A stretch of 6,458 nt of DNA, taken from positions 1 to 6,458 of the forward strand of contig VXXH01000459.1 of assembly GCA_009835515.1 (NCBI GenBank), read 5' to 3'. The position numbers were made by a program, and so were the translations under genes. The notes under the pieces were generated by a model. That model did no database searches. It was not told the origin of the DNA and was given only the letters and a program-made list of their open reading frames with translations. Below are positions 1-4,946 of the stretch, one piece after another (the first letter of the stretch is position 1; each line of letters opens with the position of its first letter). The DNA comes from Candidatus Poribacteria bacterium (GTDB lineage Bacteria > Poribacteria > WGA-4E > WGA-3G).

Positions 1-62
1 GGATTTGCCTTACAATTCTTTTCTCTATTTGTAGTAGATTATTATAGGGCGCATAGTGAGAC

Positions 63-89
63 GTGTCAAGCGATTTTTTAAATTGACAC
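63..89. repeat. Inverted repeat GTGTCAA-N13-TTGACAC over a promoter -35 box
   Basis: GTGTCAA at 63-69 is the exact reverse complement of TTGACAC at 83-89. The arm centres are 20 bases apart, close to two helical turns. The right arm contains the putative -35 hexamer TTGACA. This geometry fits a dimeric repressor operator, but a 7-base arm match can occur by chance and no regulator gene is present in the window. The spacer is A/T-rich (ATTTTTTAAA). No T-tract follows the right arm, so it does not look like a terminator. Confidence 0.3.
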
Positions 90-111
90 AACTTAGAAGA
101 TGTGATACACT
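83..111 (+). promoter_or_regulatory. Putative sigma70-type promoter upstream of the pseudopilin gene
   Basis: A perfect -35 hexamer TTGACA (83-88) is followed after 17 bases by TACACT (106-111), which matches 4 of 6 positions of the -10 consensus. The -10 is preceded by TGA at 103-105, an extended TGn motif. Transcription would start near 118 and give a leader of about 140 bases that includes the repeat at 118-202 before the GTG start at 258. This is a sequence match only. Whether this organism's main sigma factor uses the E. coli consensus is assumed. Confidence 0.45.
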
Positions 112-117
112 AAAAGC

Positions 118-202
118 GGTTGTCAGTCTGCCTCGCAGTGAGAGTGTTCAGTTATCGGCAGCTATGGGAACCATAAACTTCTTTAACTGACTACTGATAA
201 CT
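118..202. repeat. Dispersed palindromic AACTGA-type repeat, copy 1
   Basis: This stretch contains GGTTGTCAGT (118-127), AGTTATCGGCAG (150-161) and CTTTAACTGACTACTGATAACT (181-202). AGTTATCGGCAG pairs with CTACTGATAACT (191-202) at 10 of 12 positions, and the two mismatches become G-U pairs in RNA. The same building blocks recur at 729-826, on the other side of the pseudopilin gene. No open reading frame is present here. It is probably a noncoding interspersed repeat, possibly a remnant of a small nonautonomous mobile element. The boundaries are approximate. Confidence 0.5.
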
Positions 203-247
203 ATTTTGTCCGTGCTATGTCAGATTAGACATGTATGAGCAGATTGC

Positions 248-252
248 GGAGG
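248..252 (+). promoter_or_regulatory. Ribosome binding site that supports a GTG start at 258
   Basis: GGAGG at 248-252 lies 5 bases before an in-frame GTG (258-260). The upstream in-frame ATG at 231 has no purine-rich Shine-Dalgarno sequence before it, and using it would bury GGAGG inside the coding region. GTG is therefore the better start. It also gives a prepilin leader of normal length. Confidence 0.7.
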
Positions 253-257
253 AAAAT

Positions 258-710
258 GTGAAACCAATTGATTTGAAACAAGCAGGATTAACATCAATAC
301 AAATTTTAGTTGTCGTCGTCGTCCTTGGGATTATTGCCGCTGTGCTTTTCGCACCTCGGTTGCTCGGACAAGCAGGACGTGCACTGCAAGCACAAGCCGA
401 TGCCGACATTGAAACGCTTGGCATCGCTCTGGATAGATATGCTAAAGATAACGGAGATTATCCGTCAACTGAACAAGGCTTGAAGGCACTCTGGGAAAAA
501 CCTGAGGCACCGCCGATACCTATAAATTGGCTGCTACCCTACATCCAGATCCCAATTACTGAGGATCCGTGGGGAAACCCTTATATCTATATCCGTCCCG
601 GCATACATGACCGGTACGGGTACGATCTCATCTCGTTCGGAAGTGATGGTGTTGAAGGCGGAACAGGCGAGGCTGAGGATGTTGTCAGTTGGATCCGGCG
701 GGATGAATAA
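258..710 (+). CDS. gspG: GspG-like major pseudopilin (type II secretion / type IV pilin family)
   Basis: This encodes a 150-residue protein of the type II secretion major pseudopilin family, which builds the periplasmic pseudopilus from the inner membrane. With the GTG start it has a 10-residue basic leader ending in Gly10 (KQAG), the expected prepilin peptidase site. A hydrophobic helix follows at residues about 16-32 (ILVVVVVLGIIAAVL). The globular part carries the GspG hallmarks: DIETLGIALDRYAKDNGDYP, then STEQGLKALWEKP, then DPWGNPY. Near the C-terminus are FGSDG and a GTGEAEDVVSW segment that corresponds to the calcium-binding loop of known GspG proteins. Mature position 5 is Gln15, where most family members have Glu, and position 1 is Leu rather than Phe. 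No other secretion gene is visible nearby, so this looks like an orphan pseudopilin. Its substrate or partners cannot be told from the window. A longer start at 231 is possible but weaker. Confidence 0.88.
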   Translation: MKPIDLKQAGLTSIQILVVVVVLGIIAAVLFAPRLLGQAGRALQAQADADIETLGIALDRYAKDNGDYPSTEQGLKALWEKPEAPPIPINWLLPYIQIPITEDPWGNPYIYIRPGIHDRYGYDLISFGSDGVEGGTGEAEDVVSWIRRDE

Positions 711-728
711 GTCAGAAGAGTGGTGATT

Positions 729-826
729 AGTTATCAGTTTTCAGTACGATTTTTTTCAAAAAATCTTTCGGTTGTCAGTTAAGAAAGAAAGTTGACTGAA
801 TCATGTCTCCCTCTTTAACTGACAAC
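729..826. repeat. Dispersed palindromic AACTGA-type repeat, copy 2
   Basis: The element contains AGTTATCAGT (729-738), an A/T palindrome GATTTTTT-TC-AAAAAATC (748-765), and GTTGTCAGTTAA (771-782), which is exactly reverse-complementary to TTAACTGACAAC (815-826). It shares GGTTGTCAGT, AGTTATC and CTTTAACTGAC with the repeat at 118-202. The region is noncoding. Its last 24 bases could be read as an N-terminal extension of the next gene from an ATG at 803, but that start has no ribosome binding site. The 12-base arms could form a stable hairpin in the transcript just before the next gene. Confidence 0.6.
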
Positions 827-834
827 TCTGCCGC

Positions 835-841
835 GGGGGAG
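835..841 (+). promoter_or_regulatory. Ribosome binding site that supports the ATG start at 845
   Basis: GGGGGAG lies 3 bases before the ATG at 845, a rather short spacing. The upstream in-frame ATG at 803 is preceded by GTTGACTGAATC, which has no Shine-Dalgarno match, and it falls inside a repeat. Starting at 845 gives MKITHIDVIKVKVP, the usual beginning of enolase-superfamily proteins. Confidence 0.6.
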
Positions 842-844
842 CTT

Positions 845-1849
845 ATGAAAATTACGCATATTGACGTTATCAAAGTGAAAGTGCCGTATCATGAAGGTAT
901 CTATGAGTTGATGACGCGTCGTAATCTGTATCAGATTGACTACGTCTACAAAGTCCATACCGATGTCGGACTTGTCGGAATTGGCGACGGTGCACACCAG
1001 TCGGACGAGGTCGTTCAACGCTATATCGGCAGAAATCCGTTTGAGTTTATGAACGGTTGGGCACCCACACCCCTTCAGCAAGCATTTTACGACATCATGG
1101 GCAAAGCACTCGGTGTTCCGGTGCATCGGCTTCTGGGGGAAAAGGTTCACGACAAAACCTCGTTCGGCTACTGGTCTATTGACATGACACCAGAGGAATG
1201 GGCAGCTGAAGCGAAGCACGCTTACGCCCTCGGCTATCGGCTCCACAAAATTAAGGCGCGTCCATGGTTTGAAGTACTTGAGCAGGTCGAGGCAATCGCC
1301 TCTGTTGTGCCGGATGATTATCGGCTCCGCGTTGACGCGAATGACTCGTTTGAGACACCGGAACGCACACTTGAGGTTGCGCGCCACCTTCAAAATTACA
1401 ACATAGAGTCGTTTGAAACGCCGATTCCACAAGCGGATATTGAAGGTTATCAGGAAATTAAACGCCAGACGGACATGCCGATAACAATCCACTTCGGGAA
1501 CCCGGATCCGATTGAAGCGATTCGGGCAAAGATGAACGACTCGTTTATTATTGCCTATCCCGACTCACGCGCTGCCAATGCCAAACGCGAAGCGACTATC
1601 TCGAATGCTGCACATCTTCCCGTCTGGATACAGATTGTCGGGCTCGGTATCACAACCGCTTACGTCATGCATCTTGCCGCGGTGATGCCGAATGCCACCA
1701 TGCCATCGATGACGCTTAATGCCTTGCGTGCCTATGATCTCGTCACGCCATCAACGGTTCCGCTTGTTGATGGGTATGCAACTGTTCCAGATAAACCCGG
1801 ATTAGGGGTTGAATTGAATGAGGACGCACTTGACAATTGCCGCGTCTAA
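845..1849 (+). CDS. Mandelate racemase/muconate lactonizing-type enolase-superfamily protein
   Basis: This 334-residue protein is probably a cytosolic enzyme. The family abstracts a proton alpha to a carboxylate using a divalent metal, typically to dehydrate, racemise or cycloisomerise acid sugars or related acids. Residues 1-100 form a capping domain ending in the typical KALGVPVHRLLG. The barrel then shows K135-I-K137 (the KxK general base motif), D164 in VDAND, and E191 in FETPI, the first two metal ligands. Where the third acidic ligand is expected, the sequence reads ITIHFGNPDP (213-222) with no clear Glu or Asp at the usual place. D240 (YPDS) occupies the position of the usual PD motif. 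At 334 residues it is shorter than the common 360-400, mainly in the capping domain. The substrate cannot be named. The next gene is translationally close, which suggests an operon. Family membership is firm and activity is uncertain. Confidence 0.88.
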   Translation: MKITHIDVIKVKVPYHEGIYELMTRRNLYQIDYVYKVHTDVGLVGIGDGAHQSDEVVQRYIGRNPFEFMNGWAPTPLQQAFYDIMGKALGVPVHRLLGEKVHDKTSFGYWSIDMTPEEWAAEAKHAYALGYRLHKIKARPWFEVLEQVEAIASVVPDDYRLRVDANDSFETPERTLEVARHLQNYNIESFETPIPQADIEGYQEIKRQTDMPITIHFGNPDPIEAIRAKMNDSFIIAYPDSRAANAKREATISNAAHLPVWIQIVGLGITTAYVMHLAAVMPNATMPSMTLNALRAYDLVTPSTVPLVDGYATVPDKPGLGVELNEDALDNCRV

Positions 1850-1854
1850 GGAGG
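1848..1854 (+). promoter_or_regulatory. Ribosome binding site overlapping the upstream stop codon
   Basis: The sequence TAAGGAGG combines the TAA stop of the enolase-family gene (1847-1849) with a strong Shine-Dalgarno AAGGAGG. It lies 5 bases before the ATG at 1860. This fixes the start of the LamG-like gene and argues that ribosomes ending the upstream gene can start the next one. A longer reading from the ATG at 1818 lies inside the upstream gene and has no comparable site. Confidence 0.8.
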
Positions 1855-1859
1855 GAGAA

Positions 1860-2660
1860 ATGAGAAGCGTAATTTCTGTTTGCCAAACGCAAATTTTCAT
1901 AGTCATTTTGAGTTTACTAATCCTCATGATCGGGTTCGGTGTTAATGCACACGCTGCAAAACTCGGTTTGGCGAGTGCTTGGCTCTTTGAGGATAACGGT
2001 GGAAAGGTTGCCAAAGATATCGTCAGCGGACACGATGGTGATATCAAGGGTAGCCTTGAATGGGTAAAAGACGGCAAGTTCGGCGGTGCATTGAAATTCC
2101 CCGGCAAAGGTGATAGCTACGTCCGTGTTGATCACGACGACGTTTTCAACGCTGATCCTTACTCGTTTGTCGCATGGGTGAAATTGGAAAACGCCTCGTG
2201 GCAATATGTTGTTTGGCGGAACGGAGATGTCTGGCCCGAACCAGAAAATGTCCGCCATCTTGATATATGGATTCACACTGACGATTATCCGGTCTTTATG
2301 TGGCACGTCAAGGGGAACGTCGGACGTATTGACGGTAAAACGATCATTGCTGATGGTAAGTGGCATCACATCGCTAAAATCTATGACGGCAAGAACGTTC
2401 AGATGTACGTTGATGGAAAAGTAGATGGCGAGAAACCGAGCGGTGGGACACTGGATACCAGTGAATCACCAATCTGGATCGGCGCGCGACCTGGCAATGT
2501 TGCTGCAACTGGACTTTTTGACGAAGTTGGGTTCTTCACTGAAGCACTCTCTAAAGATGAACTCAATGATGTTATGGATAGCGGATTGGCTGGCTATGCT
2601 GCTGTAGATGCAGCTGGAAAAGCGACGACAACTTGGGCATTACTGAAAAGCAAAAAATAA
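1860..2660 (+). CDS. Exported LamG-like (concanavalin A-like jelly-roll) domain protein
   Basis: This encodes a 266-residue protein with an export signal. A hydrophobic segment spans residues about 12-28, and a plausible signal peptidase I site ends at Ala32 (NAHA, then AKLG). Nearly all of the remainder, residues about 36-250, is one LamG-like jelly-roll. Typical features are ASAWLFEDNGG, GKFGGALKFPG, YSFVAWVKL, GKWHHIAKIYDGKNVQMYVDGK and IWIGARPG, followed by FDEVGFFTEALSKDE. Such domains usually bind carbohydrates or proteins, and no catalytic residues were recognised, so a binding or surface role is more likely than hydrolysis. The C-terminal tail after about 250 (GKATTTWALLKSKK) lies outside the fold and is basic at its end. 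There is no transmembrane anchor, lipobox or LPXTG motif, so periplasmic or secreted location is likely. The gene is tightly coupled to the upstream enolase-family gene. Confidence 0.85.
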   Translation: MRSVISVCQTQIFIVILSLLILMIGFGVNAHAAKLGLASAWLFEDNGGKVAKDIVSGHDGDIKGSLEWVKDGKFGGALKFPGKGDSYVRVDHDDVFNADPYSFVAWVKLENASWQYVVWRNGDVWPEPENVRHLDIWIHTDDYPVFMWHVKGNVGRIDGKTIIADGKWHHIAKIYDGKNVQMYVDGKVDGEKPSGGTLDTSESPIWIGARPGNVAATGLFDEVGFFTEALSKDELNDVMDSGLAGYAAVDAAGKATTTWALLKSKK

Positions 2661-2664
2661 GAAA

Positions 2665-2704
2665 CAGGCACATTCGTGTGCTATAGGGAAAGGTCTTGTG
2701 CCTG
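2665..2704 (+). promoter_or_regulatory. Alternative hairpins in the leader before the aldehyde dehydrogenase
   Basis: CAGGCACA (2665-2672) is the exact reverse complement of TGTGCCTG (2697-2704). The same left arm can instead form a compact hairpin, GCACA-TTCG-TGTGC (2668-2681), with a UUCG loop. A further TGTGCC copy lies at 2717-2722. The two foldings are mutually exclusive. No T-tract follows either one, so a terminator is not indicated. It could be a processing or translation-control structure between LamG and aldehyde dehydrogenase genes, or chance. Confidence 0.3.
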
Positions 2705-2748
2705 CCATACACACCATGTGCCAAAGTAGAAATGGAGAAAAATGTATT

Positions 2749-4167
2749 ATGCAAATGCACGTAGGTGGAGAATGGATTGACAAATCCGACAAGATTGACG
2801 TACTGAGTCCTTTTGACGGTTCAGTTGTTGATACCGTCCCCAGAGGAGACGCAAACGACGTTGAAACCGCTATTCAGACCGCAGAACGCGGTGCAAAGAT
2901 CATGGCAGGAATGACAGGCTATGAACGCTATGAAATCCTGCGGAAAGTGGCGGATTTGATGGTCGAACGCGCAGGCGAACTCGCTGAGGTGATTACCCGC
3001 GAAGAAGGTAAAATCTTAGCCGAGGCAACGATTGAAGCCACACGCGCTTCTGAAATCATTGCGCTCTCAGCAGAGGAATCAAAACGGTTAACCGGCGAAA
3101 CGATTCCGCTTGAAGGCGCACCCGGTGTCAAAGACAAACTCGGCTTTACGGTACGTATGCCGTGTGGTATCGTTGCTGGTATTAGCCCCTTCAACTTTCC
3201 ACTGCACCTTGTCTGCCACAAAGCCGGTCCCGCAATTGCCGGCGGCAACGCGATTATCATCAAACCCGCGACGGACACACCGCTTTCCGCATTGAAACTC
3301 GTCGAACTCTTTCTGGAAGCAGGTACGCCACCTGAAGCGATTCAGTGTGTGACAGGCCCCGGCGGCGAAATCGGTGATACCCTCTGTGCAGACCGGCGCG
3401 TCCGAAAGATTACCTTTACCGGCAGCCGTGATGTCGGTGAACATATCTGTCGGGTCGCTGGATTAAAGCGTGTCACGATGGAACTCGGCTCAAATTCCCC
3501 GCTCATCGTCATGCCCGATGCCGACCCGGAAAAGGTCGCACGTGCAGCAGCAGCGTCCGGTTATTCTAATGCAGGACAGGTCTGCATCTCAACGCAGCGC
3601 GTCATCGCACATGAGAAAATCTATGGTGATTTCTTAGATGCGTTCCAGGCGGAAGTTGCCCAAATCAGTACTGGCGACCCACTCGCAGAAGGGACACGCA
3701 TGGGACCCATGATCCGAGAAGGCGATGCCTCCCGTGTCGCCGAATGGATTCAGGAAGCCGTCTCGGACGGTGCGGAACTTCTTACCGGCGGCGAGAAGCA
3801 GGATCAGTTTGTTACACCCGCTATCCTCGCCAACGTCAAACCAGAAATGAAGGTTTCCTGTGATGAAGTGTTCGGTCCGGCTGTCGGTGTGACGCGTGTC
3901 AATGATATTGACGAGGCAATCGCACTCGCCAACGATACGAACTACGGACTGAGTGCCGCAATCTTCACGCAGAATGTCGATTGGGCAATGAAGTTTGTCC
4001 GTGAGGTCGAGTCTGGTAATCTGATGGTGAACTGGGGTACACAGTGGCGTGCGGACTTGATGCCGTATGGTGGTGTCAAAGAGAGCGGTATGGGCAAAGA
4101 GGGACCGAAGTACGCCATAGAAGAGATGACCGAATTGAAGATGGCGATCTTCCATTTGGATAGTTAG
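2749..4167 (+). CDS. NAD(P)-dependent aldehyde dehydrogenase family protein
   Basis: This 472-residue cytosolic enzyme oxidises an aldehyde to its carboxylate using NAD or NADP. The active site is complete: N149 (SPFNFP), K172 (IKPAT), E245 (MELGSN), the nucleophile C279 (GQVCIS) and E373/F375 (DEVFGP). The cofactor-binding FTGS motif is at 223-226. The residue three after K172 is Thr175, where NAD-preferring members usually have Glu, so NADP use is plausible. Overall it resembles the lactaldehyde / non-phosphorylating glyceraldehyde-3-phosphate dehydrogenase branch, but the substrate cannot be assigned. The ATG at 2749 was chosen because GGAG (2734-2737) precedes it and MQMHVGGEWID is the normal family beginning. 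Longer in-frame starts at 2698 (GTG) and 2716 would add a non-family extension. It lies 88 bases after the LamG gene with no terminator between, so co-transcription is possible. Confidence 0.92.
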   Translation: MQMHVGGEWIDKSDKIDVLSPFDGSVVDTVPRGDANDVETAIQTAERGAKIMAGMTGYERYEILRKVADLMVERAGELAEVITREEGKILAEATIEATRASEIIALSAEESKRLTGETIPLEGAPGVKDKLGFTVRMPCGIVAGISPFNFPLHLVCHKAGPAIAGGNAIIIKPATDTPLSALKLVELFLEAGTPPEAIQCVTGPGGEIGDTLCADRRVRKITFTGSRDVGEHICRVAGLKRVTMELGSNSPLIVMPDADPEKVARAAAASGYSNAGQVCISTQRVIAHEKIYGDFLDAFQAEVAQISTGDPLAEGTRMGPMIREGDASRVAEWIQEAVSDGAELLTGGEKQDQFVTPAILANVKPEMKVSCDEVFGPAVGVTRVNDIDEAIALANDTNYGLSAAIFTQNVDWAMKFVREVESGNLMVNWGTQWRADLMPYGGVKESGMGKEGPKYAIEEMTELKMAIFHLDS

Positions 4168-4178
4168 CGGGTTTTGAC

Positions 4179-4206
4179 AACGGGCGGATGGTGTTATCTG
4201 CCCGTT
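4179..4206 (+). terminator. Hairpin terminator between convergent genes
   Basis: AACGGGCGGAT (4179-4189) pairs with ATCTGCCCGTT (4196-4206) to make an 11-pair stem with one G-U pair and a 6-base loop. It begins 11 bases after the aldehyde dehydrogenase stop. The plus-strand tail (TCCTTC) is only weakly T-rich, so termination efficiency is uncertain. It sits just before the end of the convergent minus-strand gene and may insulate both. Confidence 0.6.
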
Positions 4207-4210
4207 TCCT

Positions 4211-4816
4211 TCACGCCTTTTGTGCTACCATACCAGCGAGGATACCGAGAATTTTGTCGCATCGCTCAATTGTATAGGCTGCCATATCAAGTTGAAGTTT
4301 CTTTCCCTCTAACTTGAGAAATATCCAATCTATGCCTGACGTAATTGCACCATAGACGCGAGGAATGTCATTCCCCTTTTTGACATTAAAACGTTGGGCG
4401 GCAACCATCTCTGCAACACACTGTCCGAGTCCTATTGTCAGATTATCCCTTTTTGCTTCAACGAGGAGGATGACTGGGGCTTCCACATGGAATTGTGCTG
4501 GCGACAGACTTACCAAAAAATCACATACACCCGTCAAGCCGTTTTCGGCATCAACATTAAAGTCAATCCCCGAAAAAAAACTGATACTGCGGTCGAAGTG
4601 CTCCCAGAGTTCAACCAGAATGGCAGAGACAATCAGTTCTGATTTTGCCTTTTCAGTGCCCATAGCAAAGGCTAAGGGAACGTTCCGTTCCAAAGCCGTG
4701 GCAAGATGTGCACTCGGTTCCACCGGTTCTACGTTAGAAAAGATGCCGGCTGCATTAACTTCTTCCAGCTGAAACGCTTTCTTCACTGTTTCTAAGGTCC
4801 AATCGCTATACGCCAT
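4211..4816 (-). CDS. PD-(D/E)XK nuclease-fold protein of unknown function
   Basis: This encodes a 201-residue soluble protein without signal peptide or membrane segment. Its core resembles the PD-(D/E)XK restriction-endonuclease-like fold: E60 in a helix (EKAKSELIVSAILVELWEH), D99 in LTGVCDFLVS, then E120-A-K122 in ILLVEAKRD, and Q132 in GLGQCVAEMVAAQ. The order E, D, ExK, Q with 21 residues between D99 and E120 matches the metal-binding catalytic pattern of this superfamily, so the site looks intact. The start at 4816 is supported by AGAGG (complement of 4825-4829) 8 bases upstream. I do not recognise a named family. Stand-alone proteins of this kind are often annotated as hypothetical or as restriction-like. 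No methyltransferase, helicase or toxin partner is beside it, so a defence role is speculation. It converges with the aldehyde dehydrogenase gene and is separated from the EF-G gene by a terminator. Confidence 0.72.
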   Translation of the reverse strand: MAYSDWTLETVKKAFQLEEVNAAGIFSNVEPVEPSAHLATALERNVPLAFAMGTEKAKSELIVSAILVELWEHFDRSISFFSGIDFNVDAENGLTGVCDFLVSLSPAQFHVEAPVILLVEAKRDNLTIGLGQCVAEMVAAQRFNVKKGNDIPRVYGAITSGIDWIFLKLEGKKLQLDMAAYTIERCDKILGILAGMVAQKA

Positions 4817-4917
4817 CTGCGAAACCTCTATTCGTTGATGTGAATTGCGTCAATACGTTCTTAGCTGAAAAACTCTTGCCAATATTTTGTGAACCGCGCC
4901 TACAAAATACAAAGAGA

Positions 4918-4938
4918 GGCGAGGTTTGAAACCTCGCC
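4918..4938 (-). terminator. Intrinsic terminator of the EF-G gene
   Basis: The near-perfect palindrome GGCGAGGTTT-G-AAACCTCGCC forms a GC-rich stem with a very short loop. Read on the minus strand it starts 9 bases after the EF-G stop codon and is followed by TCTCTTTGTATTTTGT, a T-rich tail. This fits Rho-independent termination. The palindrome may also belong to a family of dispersed GCGAGGTTT repeats. The remaining spacer (4830-4917) contains GAACCGCGCC at 4891-4900, which looks like one arm of a similar element, and no confident promoter. Confidence 0.7.
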
Positions 4939-4946
4939 AGTAGTTA

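Noticed and set aside
748..765. GATTTTTTTCAAAAAATC as terminator of the pseudopilin gene
   Set aside because: The stem is almost entirely A/T with a 2-base loop and lacks a G/C-rich core. It is better treated as part of the dispersed repeat.
792..820. TTGACT-N17-TTAACT as a promoter for the enolase-family gene
   Set aside because: The -10 matches only 3 of 6 positions, and both boxes are made of the repeat's own motifs.
815..1492. Long open frame on the minus strand opposite the enolase-family gene (225 residues)
   Set aside because: It lies fully antisense to a gene with clear family motifs, and its translation is Arg/Val/Cys-rich with no recognisable domain.
2679..2687. Extended -10-like TGCTATAGG before the aldehyde dehydrogenase
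   Set aside because: No -35-like hexamer lies at a suitable distance (AAGAAA is found there), so support is too weak.
2698..2748. Upstream GTG (2698) or ATG (2716) as start of the aldehyde dehydrogenase
   Set aside because: The added residues do not match the family and overlap the hairpin region. GGAG at 2734-2737 better serves the ATG at 2749.
3634..4155. Minus-strand open frame opposite the aldehyde dehydrogenase (173 residues)
   Set aside because: It is antisense to conserved catalytic-domain sequence. The translation is His/Cys/Arg-rich without motifs, a typical shadow of the real gene.
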